A stretch of 64,000 nucleotides of DNA, from contig JAJDBX010000046.1 of assembly GCA_029261135.1 (NCBI GenBank), positions 142,158 to 206,157 of the forward strand, given 5' to 3'. Positions within the stretch are counted from its first letter, which is position 1, and each line of letters starts with the position of its first letter. Shown here one piece after another: positions 53,955 to 62,284 of this stretch. The position numbers were made by a program, and so were the translations under genes. Below the pieces are notes generated by a model. The model made no database searches. It was not told the DNA's origin and saw only the letters and a program-made list of their open reading frames with translations. Source of the DNA: Nitrospirota bacterium (GTDB lineage: Bacteria; Nitrospirota; Nitrospiria; SBBL01; JAADHI01).

Positions 53955-56179
53955 TTAGATAAATCCTCACCCTCACATCGGATCACAGTACGGGTATCGC
54001 AACAAAACGAAACCACATAGTTTTTCCCTTCAAGGGAAAAACTCGGGCGGAATACAGACTCGGCATGAGTCGGAGCCTCCTCTGATTGTCCCAAAGAAAA
54101 CGAACACTTGTTTCCCTTACAGGGAATCAGCAACATCGGGAAAAGAAAGGGGTTGCGGCTAAGACTCATCTCAAAGGATAGAACCCATGCCGGTGTTTTA
54201 TGACCATAGCCCTTTGCCTGCCATCCATATTCTGGCCCCAAACCCTCTTTGCCGCGTTGTGCGGACAGCTCGCAATCTTCAAAATATTGTATCAGAAGTC
54301 CGACTTCCCCACGAGATGCACACACCTGCTTCTTCTCCCGATCAATTTCAAGAGACACTCCAGCATCGAAGTGAAAATAGGCTGTGGCCTTCTCACCGCT
54401 TCCCTCACTTTTCAGCTGATCACACAGCGTCCAAAACTGAGTCCCTACCGATACGATTTCTCTTCGGTGTGCTGTTTTTCTATCGTAATTGATCTCACCG
54501 CAAACCGATTCAAGCCTTCCCAGTTGACCCCAGTGCAGGAGTTTCGGGTTGATCACTGATTTCCAGGTCAAGCGGCCACAGTATTCGGCCTGACGATGTT
54601 CTGCAATTTTGATCGTGTTATGCGCGGCTTCTTCCCGAAAATATCGATGCCAAGACAGGGGACCAAAATAGGTGTGAAAACCACCTTCGGCGAGTATGGC
54701 TTGTCCAAAAACAGAAAGCTCAAAAGACAGCGCATCCGCGTGACCATGCGCTGCCGAAGGAACGGCATCTTCGTGTAAACCCGCCGCCATATCACCACAA
54801 TCAAAACAAAGATAGTGTGCATCTTTTTCCCATGAATCCCGCATCACATAATATCCACTCACGGAGAGGGCTTTAGAACATTCTTTTGGACAAAGACTGT
54901 GCAGGTTTTCAAAAGATGCGACTGCCGATTCATCGCAAAACCACAAGAGTTCCTCAGAGAGACCACTGCTTTGGGCTTTAAAGTCTGGACGATTGAATAA
55001 CACGGCACCGAGGCTTAAATACCCGCGAAAATCCCAAGAATGCTCGGCATTGAAATATAAAGAGCGTGCATTATCGATGTCGCCAATGGCAGGAAGTGTG
55101 CCATCGGGCTTCGTGAGCACCATAGACACCTCAAGCGCCTTTTCAATCATGATGAGCATTTTTTCTGAAACAGGCTTATGATTCGCCTTTCGAAGCATTA
55201 AAGACTGTAGGTAAAATCCCAAAGTGAAGTGATGATAAAATGTCGCTTGCTCCACACACATCCCATCATCAAAAAACTGTTGCTCGATATTGCGTTCTAA
55301 GAGAGACCAGCCCAAGTCCTCCCAGGCTGGCGCTGCTTTCAATTGTGAAAAGAGGCTACCAATGACATGAAGCCCTGCGGCCTCACCAATCAGATGATTA
55401 TAAGGGCTGGAATAAGTCGATAAATGATCAGCCATGTGGAGGCCATGCTCGTATATGGACTTCAAAAACAAGAAATGAAATGAGGCATTAAAGTACTTTG
55501 AACCGAGACACAGAAAATAGGCCCAAATCCAAGCCAAAGCACGAACCGCCAATTCCAGAGAACTGGTCCAATTCACTCCCGTATGATAGGGGTTGTCGGC
55601 AATCCAGGACGAAATAATCTCAACGACTTTCTTCGCGTATTTCTCATCCCCGGAAATCCAATAGGCCTTGGCCAACACGATCAAATATTGATGCCGGTTC
55701 ATCTCCCAAATATACTTAATATCTACTGTTTCGCTGGGTTTAGATTTAGAGACCAGCGAGTAAAAAAGACGCGGCCATTCAAGGTCTTCAAACGGATCTT
55801 TATGCCATTCCCCAGATTGTGCTAAATCAAATTCGTGTCCCAAGAGCCACACCTTGTTCCCACAAAGATGATCCGCAGCCTTTAGCCAGCTTCCAGTATT
55901 GAGATGTTCACTGATTTTTTTGATCCGATCGGCTTTGACATAAGCCTCGGGGAAAAAGCGGTCTCGGTTACCGGATAAAAAATTCTGAAAAAGTCTGTCT
56001 GCCGCATTCTCTTGAGAAGAAAGACCACAGCATCTTGAAACAAAATCGGCGTCTGAAAGTCTGTCTTCTCCAGAAGCGTGGCGACGCTGCTCTTTTTTTT
56101 CAAGGCGGCGCTGGGCCAAGCGAAAGGCGATCTCCGCTTTGGGCATCACGAGCAACTTTCTTATTTTATTTATTAACAT
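53951..56179 (-). CDS. Heparinase II/III family protein
   Basis: A 742-aa protein. The N-terminal alginate-lyase-like helical domain (about 30-400) shows YSSPYNHLIGEAAGLHVIG and EQATFYHHFTLGFYLQSL. The C-terminal Heparinase_II_III beta domain has AAHGHADALSFELSVFGQ, EGGFHTYFGPLSWHRYFR and EEAAHNTIKIAEHRQAEY, with the conserved His/Tyr catalytic pattern. No signal peptide is evident, which is usual for the members found inside exosortase-type exopolysaccharide clusters. It may trim or edit the polymer, or act as a C5-epimerase-like lyase. It lies between a sulfotransferase and a glycosyltransferase. Confidence 0.88.
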   Translation of the reverse strand: MLINKIRKLLVMPKAEIAFRLAQRRLEKKEQRRHASGEDRLSDADFVSRCCGLSSQENAADRLFQNFLSGNRDRFFPEAYVKADRIKKISEHLNTGSWLKAADHLCGNKVWLLGHEFDLAQSGEWHKDPFEDLEWPRLFYSLVSKSKPSETVDIKYIWEMNRHQYLIVLAKAYWISGDEKYAKKVVEIISSWIADNPYHTGVNWTSSLELAVRALAWIWAYFLCLGSKYFNASFHFLFLKSIYEHGLHMADHLSTYSSPYNHLIGEAAGLHVIGSLFSQLKAAPAWEDLGWSLLERNIEQQFFDDGMCVEQATFYHHFTLGFYLQSLMLRKANHKPVSEKMLIMIEKALEVSMVLTKPDGTLPAIGDIDNARSLYFNAEHSWDFRGYLSLGAVLFNRPDFKAQSSGLSEELLWFCDESAVASFENLHSLCPKECSKALSVSGYYVMRDSWEKDAHYLCFDCGDMAAGLHEDAVPSAAHGHADALSFELSVFGQAILAEGGFHTYFGPLSWHRYFREEAAHNTIKIAEHRQAEYCGRLTWKSVINPKLLHWGQLGRLESVCGEINYDRKTAHRREIVSVGTQFWTLCDQLKSEGSGEKATAYFHFDAGVSLEIDREKKQVCASRGEVGLLIQYFEDCELSAQRGKEGLGPEYGWQAKGYGHKTPAWVLSFEMSLSRNPFLFPMLLIPCKGNKCSFSLGQSEEAPTHAESVFRPSFSLEGKNYVVSFCCDTRTVIRCEGEDLSK

Positions 56180-56203
56180 CTTTTGTTCATCACTTCAGGA
56201 GGG

Positions 56204-56935
56204 CTATTTCTTGAGCCAGCGTTGTAGTTTTAACTTACAGACTCCGATGCTATAACGTATCCGAAACTTGAGTTCTGACTCTTTCTTACTTATCTTGGTG
56301 CGCCGAATGGCGTCATAATCACCCATCTGAATATCGAGGTCTAAATAACTGTTGAGTTTTTGAATCAGTGTTTCTTTGTTTTTGAGTTCGTCGTAATGAA
56401 TTCTGAGTACGTCTAAATTCTCGCGTTTGATGAGATGTTCAACTGCAGCCACTTGCTCATCATACTTTCTATAAATATCTTCTTTGGTGAAAAAGACTTT
56501 GTATTTTGTATAACTCCGAAAAATCTGCTTGTGATCCCGTGTGATAAAAATAAGCTTCACAGATGTGAGATCAATAAAGGATTTCCAAAAATAAATTGTG
56601 TAGCAAAGCCTGGGATCTTTCCACAACCAGGGGCTATTTTGTTCACATTTTTCAACAAATTGTCTGTATTTTTCAGCATCGCATTTTCCCGCCCAGTCTT
56701 CTACCTTTTGAATATCCACAGGGCGATCAAAACGAATCTTGTGGTGCCCATAACCCGACTCGAAAAAAATGGCCTTGTCGAGCTCAACCAAGTCCGGATT
56801 TTCATAGTCTCCATCAGGGTAGCCATCCCGGGTTTCAATCGCCTCCAAATTAATGTAGTAACGATCTTTCGAGATCAAACCCGAGAGGAGAGAAGAGCCT
56901 GTACGTCCCGGCCCCAATATCACGATATTGTTCAT
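56204..56935 (-). CDS. Sulfotransferase family protein
   Basis: A 243-aa protein starting MNNIVILGPGRTGSSLLSGL, the 5'-phosphosulfate-binding loop of PAPS-dependent sulfotransferases. VKLIFITRDHKQIFRSY, the 3'-phosphate-binding strand with Arg and Ser, follows near residue 125. The C-terminus has a Lys/Arg-rich amphipathic end. In this operon it would sulfate the exopolysaccharide or a sugar precursor. Its start overlaps the previous gene by four bases. Confidence 0.85.
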   Translation of the reverse strand: MNNIVILGPGRTGSSLLSGLISKDRYYINLEAIETRDGYPDGDYENPDLVELDKAIFFESGYGHHKIRFDRPVDIQKVEDWAGKCDAEKYRQFVEKCEQNSPWLWKDPRLCYTIYFWKSFIDLTSVKLIFITRDHKQIFRSYTKYKVFFTKEDIYRKYDEQVAAVEHLIKRENLDVLRIHYDELKNKETLIQKLNSYLDLDIQMGDYDAIRRTKISKKESELKFRIRYSIGVCKLKLQRWLKK

Positions 56936-57744
56936 ACGGTCGCTCCCCCGGCGTGATAGCCCTCTAAAAAAGCATCAATCATTTGTTCCTTCATACCCAT
57001 AGAATACAGCATATTGAACCTGGCCTTTCGGAGATAACGACAAAAAAAATGAATGTCTTCATCAGGCAAGCCCGGTTCAACCGCGACAAAATCAATGACC
57101 TCCACCGACTGAGGCGAGACAAAAATATTTCTCGGGCTATAATCGTGATGGCAGGACGACATAAAATCACAACCCTCTGTCGGTGGGCGATCATATTTCG
57201 CCTCAAAATCAGTGATGTGCTCTGCGAGAACCGTCTCACTCGAAATTTCTTTAAAACACAGGTGGAACAAAGCCAACCAGTAGCCCACTTGTTCGCAATG
57301 CCCCACGATCTCTTTTTTGGCCACCACAGGAAATTTCCGCACCAAGTAGTCATTCATTAAAATTCCGGAACATTCTTTTGTGATGAGTAGATTACAATCC
57401 GGCAACAACACGATCGGCTGCGAGCAAGAAAAATGTCGATCTGGTATCACCCGTTGTTCAAAGAAATAATAGAGTTTCTCCATCACAGAAAACTGTTTTT
57501 TCAAGGCCAGATGAATCGCTACTTCGGGTTTATTTTTGAGATGACGAATCCAATACCGCGTGTCACCCTCAGATCCGCCACTCACTTCGATACGATAAAA
57601 CTCGGTGTAACGTTTTCTTAAATCTGAAGAGAGTAGTGTGAGATCCGAAATATCGCTCTCTCGCTGCAAAAGACCTGGATCGGATTTCAGGCGATTTGAA
57701 AAGGCTTCAAAAGAAAAAAAGGAATTGGCAGCGCTTTGTTCCAT
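56932..57744 (-). CDS. Phosphotransferase of the APH/LPS-kinase fold
   Basis: A 270-aa protein kinase-like enzyme. The catalytic loop reads SCHHDYSPRNIFV (Asp and Asn), followed by the metal-binding VIDFVAVEPG. The N-lobe has YWIRHLKNKPEVAIHLALKK with possible ATP-binding lysines. These signatures fit APH-type or WaaP/Kdo-kinase-like proteins, which phosphorylate sugars or lipid-linked glycans. In this operon the substrate is probably a saccharide of the exopolysaccharide or its lipid carrier. The specific substrate is unknown. Confidence 0.75.
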   Translation of the reverse strand: MEQSAANSFFSFEAFSNRLKSDPGLLQRESDISDLTLLSSDLRKRYTEFYRIEVSGGSEGDTRYWIRHLKNKPEVAIHLALKKQFSVMEKLYYFFEQRVIPDRHFSCSQPIVLLPDCNLLITKECSGILMNDYLVRKFPVVAKKEIVGHCEQVGYWLALFHLCFKEISSETVLAEHITDFEAKYDRPPTEGCDFMSSCHHDYSPRNIFVSPQSVEVIDFVAVEPGLPDEDIHFFCRYLRKARFNMLYSMGMKEQMIDAFLEGYHAGGATV

Positions 57745-57759
57745 TTTAAATGAGTCTTA

Positions 57760-59595
57760 TCAGGCTTTTAATTTGGGATAGGGGATTTTGGATAACAGAG
57801 ATTTGGCCTCTTCTGGAAAAGATTGGCAGCGATCTTCAAGAAACAGCTCATTGAACTTAAAAGCTGCGGCCAAGTTCAAGATGGTCAAGGTGGCATCTCT
57901 TTCTCCCGAAAAATGGGACATCACGAGGGTTTCGGCCGACTCAGCGTCAATCACACCCGGTAATGCAGAAGCACTATTGATCTGATCTAAGAGATAGTCT
58001 TTCAAGCGAATATCAGTCAAGGTGTCCCGTCGTGGATCTTTGTGTTTGGCTTTATGTCCTCGCCGGGTATTTCGAAAAACTTTGGAGGCCACACGATTAA
58101 CCAGGTTTTGCATCAGACTCACGGAGATGGGCTTTCCTGTTGCTTGATAGGGGACATCCTTCATTTTTTCATTTAAGGTGAGGCAAGACATTTTTTCCCA
58201 CAGGGCTTCTTGTCGGTAACGCATCGGAACCTTGAAATAAAAATCCAGCAAACGATTGTCGGCAAAAAACATCAAACCCTTAAAATAATAGCCATTGATC
58301 TGCATCGAATTGAAGGTGGTTCTGGGTTCTCGATTTCTGAGGTACCAGGCAATAAAGCGGTTTGAAAAACAGGGATCCTCCATTTCGGCGTAACTTTCTG
58401 AAAAAGCACTCTTAGCCACCTCAGTCTGTTCTTCGTAAAATTCATGCTTTAATATGCCGTGCCAATTCCCTGAGCTTTTTTGGGTTAAGCGCTCAAAAGT
58501 GTGGTCAATTTTTTCGGACATCGAGGTCGGGTACAACATGTAGGGTTGGATCAACTTGGTGGAAACCAAACCAATAAGGCCACCATGCGAATAATTTTTC
58601 ACCCCGCGCTCCAACAGAAAGGGATGATACTTAAATGAGGTAAAGCTTTTGATATTGGTTTCAGAAGCCGTCAGCCACACCACGAGCGACAAAAGATCGG
58701 AATACTTCGTACTGATCCCGGGCTCGGTCACATATTGATGGTTCTCAAATCCCAGTCGCTCCGAAGTCATTGCCCCGTAGATCAAATCACGAGAACCTTC
58801 AAATCCGTAGGTCACCGTCTCGGCAGAAATCCCGGATTTTTCTGCCGCTCCCGCAATCAAACGACTATCTAGCCCGCCGGATAAAAAGATTTTGATATCT
58901 GTAAAATATCGAAACCGTTCTTCAGTTGCTTCAATTAAACGCCGGTTAAACTCATGTGAAACCCCCTTCAAATCGAGATCGAAATAGTCTCCAAATTTAG
59001 GTTTCCAATAGGTTTCTGTACTGACATTTTCACCATCCACCGTCACCGCACTCGCAGGCCCAAACCGCTCTACCTCTTTCAACAAGGTTCCGTCACCAAA
59101 GACATAACCAAACACAAAAAATCGGTACAAGCTCTGAAGTTCAAGGCTCGGATCATTCGTCATACAGCGGATGATCGAACGGATATTTGACGCAATGACG
59201 ATACCCCCACCCATTTTATGTAGGTATAAGTTATAGAGGGAGGTGTGACAATTGAACGCTTTCAAAACATGGCTTCTACGATCATAGAGGAGTAGATTAA
59301 AATTTCCATTGAACTGCTCAATACATTGATCCCCCTCCATTATTATTTTTTTTAATATCTTATCGAGCGACCCTTGGTTGATGACATCACCTTCTAAAAC
59401 CAAGACATGATCGGTTGATACAAGCATTTTTTTCGTTTGACTGGGCTCTAGTGACAGAAGACAAACATAGGCATCCAGAAAAACTTCTTCCTGTTGATCA
59501 ACATTTGGAAAAAAATTCACAGCGAGTAGCTTCGGGAGCACCTCATTTTTGTGGAATTGGCTTCCTTTTGATGAGGTATAGGCTACAAGAGGCAT
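57760..59595 (-). CDS. Asparagine synthase-like protein without the glutaminase cysteine
   Basis: A 611-aa protein with a class-II amidotransferase-like N-terminal half and a PP-loop synthetase half (IFLSGGLDSRLIAGAAEKSG, SGGxDS motif; VTYGFEGSRDLIYGAM). In true AsnB-type enzymes Cys follows the initial Met and hydrolyses glutamine. Here the protein starts MPLVAYTSS, with no Cys in that place, so it cannot use glutamine in the normal way. It may use free ammonia or another amine, or have a beta-lactam-synthetase-like role. It sits next to a flippase and a kinase in the exopolysaccharide operon, and a second AsnB-like gene lies two genes upstream. Confidence 0.82.
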   Translation of the reverse strand: MPLVAYTSSKGSQFHKNEVLPKLLAVNFFPNVDQQEEVFLDAYVCLLSLEPSQTKKMLVSTDHVLVLEGDVINQGSLDKILKKIIMEGDQCIEQFNGNFNLLLYDRRSHVLKAFNCHTSLYNLYLHKMGGGIVIASNIRSIIRCMTNDPSLELQSLYRFFVFGYVFGDGTLLKEVERFGPASAVTVDGENVSTETYWKPKFGDYFDLDLKGVSHEFNRRLIEATEERFRYFTDIKIFLSGGLDSRLIAGAAEKSGISAETVTYGFEGSRDLIYGAMTSERLGFENHQYVTEPGISTKYSDLLSLVVWLTASETNIKSFTSFKYHPFLLERGVKNYSHGGLIGLVSTKLIQPYMLYPTSMSEKIDHTFERLTQKSSGNWHGILKHEFYEEQTEVAKSAFSESYAEMEDPCFSNRFIAWYLRNREPRTTFNSMQINGYYFKGLMFFADNRLLDFYFKVPMRYRQEALWEKMSCLTLNEKMKDVPYQATGKPISVSLMQNLVNRVASKVFRNTRRGHKAKHKDPRRDTLTDIRLKDYLLDQINSASALPGVIDAESAETLVMSHFSGERDATLTILNLAAAFKFNELFLEDRCQSFPEEAKSLLSKIPYPKLKA

Positions 59596-59623
59596 TCTGT
59601 CCTCAGAAAGTTTGGGAAGAGCA

Positions 59624-61105
59624 TCATAAAACCAGCTTTAGCTTTCCATTTCGGAACCGAAGTTCTTTCCACACAAAAAGAAAGCTGAATAGAACAAATT
59701 CTAGGCCAATAACGGGAATCCATAAAATATTCTCGACCTTTAAGTATAACCCATTCACCGCATAGAGCAGGACAAATAGTGCGATTGGGCCGACCATCAC
59801 CTTCAGAAAATAATCTGAAGTCTTGAGCGCAATTTTTTTAAGTGAATAGATCGGGGTAATCAGACCACTGGTAAGCACGACTGTGATCAAGGAGGCAAAG
59901 GCAATCCCATAGACCCCGTAGGTTTTTACCAGCACAATGCTCAAGCCTAAATTGAGAAACATCTCAATTAAACCGAGAAATCCATAAAAACGGTTATGCC
60001 CCAAACCCACCACGACGTGAATCAACATGCTCTGGCTCATCGAAAAAGTTTTCGCAAACAGGAGAATAATCAATATTTCCCAGGACAAATCATAATTCGG
60101 CCCCATCCAAAATGCGATAAACTGGCGTCCAAAGAGTACGGCCATTAAAGCGGTTCCGAGTAAGAAACTCATTGTGTATTTAGGCATGATCATCGCGATT
60201 GCTTTTAGACCTTTTTCTTTGTTCTCGGTTTTGAGTTTACTCGTAAACGGAAGAATGGTTGCCCGGACTCCTTTCGGAATTTTTGCAAGATATCGCAACA
60301 AACTCTCGGCAATTGAATAAAAGGCCACCGTTTTCATATCTAAAAAAATACCGACCAGCAAGATATCCGTTCGTTCGAGAATGCGAATGGACATCTGCCG
60401 TAAAAAATTAAAAAAGGCAAAAACATAAGCACCTTTCATTGACTCAAAATCGATGAGTGATCTTGAAAACTTTAAAAATGGGCAAATCTTGAAGACAACA
60501 CAAATGAGAGTTAGCGCCGAGACCAGCTCGACCGCCAAGACTGAAAGTGCCGCAACCACCAAACCATGACCCATCTTCAAAATAAAAATAATCGTGAGAC
60601 TACGTAAAATCGAAAAAATGACATTGACCGTATTTCTCAAAACAAACTTTCTCTGGCTAACAATGACCCCTCTAAATGTATTGCCTATTGCACCCACACA
60701 AAAATTGAGTCCGACGATGCAAAATACGACTTGGGTTTCTTTAAGGAAGACAGGATCAATATTGAAAACTTTTTCGATGTTTAGCACCAGGAGAATGACA
60801 ACGACAGCGATAATGGGAATGATGAATGAATAGGATGCCAAAGTCGTATTTAGTAAAATATTGGCTTTTTTGTATTCCTTCTGTCCACTGTAATCTGCAA
60901 AATACTTGATGATGGTGGTTCGAATGCCGATATCCAAGATGCCATAATATCCTGTCAGGGACATCGCGATTGACCAGATACCGTAACGTTCGTTCCCAAA
61001 TGAGTGCACAATGATCGGGGTCGCAATAAAAGCCAAGAGGTAGGAACAGACGGTTCCTGTCCAATTCGCAACAACGGCTAGACCCAGTTCTTTTTTTAGA
61101 GACAT
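59624..61105 (-). CDS. Polysaccharide flippase, Wzx/MATE-like
   Basis: A 493-aa integral membrane protein with about 12-14 transmembrane helices. It begins LAVVANWTGTVCSYLLAFIA and carries the Gly-rich FGNERYGIWSIAMSLTGYYG segment common to Wzx-type lipid-linked oligosaccharide flippases. It would move repeat units on undecaprenyl diphosphate across the inner membrane. No Wzy polymerase is seen in the window; it may lie beyond the right edge. It is 55 bases from the upstream glycosyltransferase gene. Confidence 0.9.
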   Translation of the reverse strand: MSLKKELGLAVVANWTGTVCSYLLAFIATPIIVHSFGNERYGIWSIAMSLTGYYGILDIGIRTTIIKYFADYSGQKEYKKANILLNTTLASYSFIIPIIAVVVILLVLNIEKVFNIDPVFLKETQVVFCIVGLNFCVGAIGNTFRGVIVSQRKFVLRNTVNVIFSILRSLTIIFILKMGHGLVVAALSVLAVELVSALTLICVVFKICPFLKFSRSLIDFESMKGAYVFAFFNFLRQMSIRILERTDILLVGIFLDMKTVAFYSIAESLLRYLAKIPKGVRATILPFTSKLKTENKEKGLKAIAMIMPKYTMSFLLGTALMAVLFGRQFIAFWMGPNYDLSWEILIILLFAKTFSMSQSMLIHVVVGLGHNRFYGFLGLIEMFLNLGLSIVLVKTYGVYGIAFASLITVVLTSGLITPIYSLKKIALKTSDYFLKVMVGPIALFVLLYAVNGLYLKVENILWIPVIGLEFVLFSFLFVWKELRFRNGKLKLVL

Positions 61106-61160
61106 TTTATTCTTAAACCTCTTGACCTAGCAGAGAGGACAAACCAGAAAGCGACCTTAT

Positions 61161-62282
61161 TCAAAAAGAACCTTTCTGCTTAAAAAGATCCCCGTAAAGC
61201 CCCTCATATCGAGAAACCATCTTATTTAAACTATATTCACTTTCGACTAAAGCACGTCCCGCTTGACCATAGACCGATCTCAGTTCGGGATGCTTAAGTA
61301 GGTTTCCAATGGCAGAAGCCAGAGTGAAAATATCATCAGAAGGGACAAGCAGGCCGCTTTTCTTGTGTTTCACCAGTGCCGGATTGCCTCCCACATCTGT
61401 CGCGATCACCGGCAATGCACAGCTCATCGCCTCCAATATGGTATTCGACATCCCTTCACTTAAGGAAGGGAGCACAAATACATCCATCAGATTTAAAACC
61501 GCTGAAACATCAGATCGTCTGCCAGAAAATACAACACGATCCAAAACACCCAGTGATGAGGCCAGGGAGACGAGACTTTCTTTTAAGGGGCCATCTCCGA
61601 CAAGCAGTAAACTCACATGGTCATCAGTTTCGACAATTCCCCTAAAAGCCTTGATCAAAAAATCTTGGTTCTTCACCGGCATGAAACGCCCCACCGTTCC
61701 AACAATGCGGTGCTCTTTATTCAGACCCAGCATCTCCTGAAGCGCGGTGTTTTTCTTTCTGTAGCAAAAGTGCGCCGTATCCACACCGTTTTGAATCACC
61801 TGAATATTATCGACCGGATACCCAACGGTCTTTGAAAGTCTCATTTTGTGCGCTTCAGAAACAGAAAGGAGCTGATCGGTCAATCCCCAAAAATACCGTT
61901 GTATCGGTAGATTACGTGCTTTTTCTTGAATCGTACCATGCTCACCATGCACGATACTGGACACCCCTGCCATTTTTGCGGCAAGAAACCCTTCACACAA
62001 GGTACCCCAAGCATGTGTGTGAAGCACATCGGGTTGCCATGATTTTAAGAGCCTGCGAAGCCGAAAAGGCAGCCCAAAGTCATTCCCCGGTTTTTTGTTC
62101 AAGTCAAAGAGTCTGGTCTGGGGTGTGCGGACACGTCCTTCTTGCGTGCCCTGGCCGACAAAAGCACAAATTGCACTTTCAATCTTACTCTGATCAATGT
62201 GATTAACGATGTTAATGATGCCATTTTCAGCCCCACCTGCACCCAATTGGTGAATCAGGTGCATCACTTTGATTCTCTGCAT
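61161..62282 (-). CDS. Glycosyltransferase, GT4 family, of the exosortase-associated type
   Basis: A 373-aa GT-B enzyme. The N-terminal VMHLIHQLGAGGAENGIINI, LHTHAWGTLCEGFLAA and IVHGEHGTIQEKA resemble the sugar transferases that accompany PEP-CTERM/exosortase A loci. The donor domain has VIQNGVDTAHF, IVGTVGRFMPVKNQDFLIKA, LLLVGDGPLKESL and PSLSEGMSNTILEAMSCALP with the catalytic Glu pair. It lies three bases from the asparagine synthase gene upstream. Confidence 0.9.
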   Translation of the reverse strand: MQRIKVMHLIHQLGAGGAENGIINIVNHIDQSKIESAICAFVGQGTQEGRVRTPQTRLFDLNKKPGNDFGLPFRLRRLLKSWQPDVLHTHAWGTLCEGFLAAKMAGVSSIVHGEHGTIQEKARNLPIQRYFWGLTDQLLSVSEAHKMRLSKTVGYPVDNIQVIQNGVDTAHFCYRKKNTALQEMLGLNKEHRIVGTVGRFMPVKNQDFLIKAFRGIVETDDHVSLLLVGDGPLKESLVSLASSLGVLDRVVFSGRRSDVSAVLNLMDVFVLPSLSEGMSNTILEAMSCALPVIATDVGGNPALVKHKKSGLLVPSDDIFTLASAIGNLLKHPELRSVYGQAGRALVESEYSLNKMVSRYEGLYGDLFKQKGSF

Positions 62283-62284
62283 TT

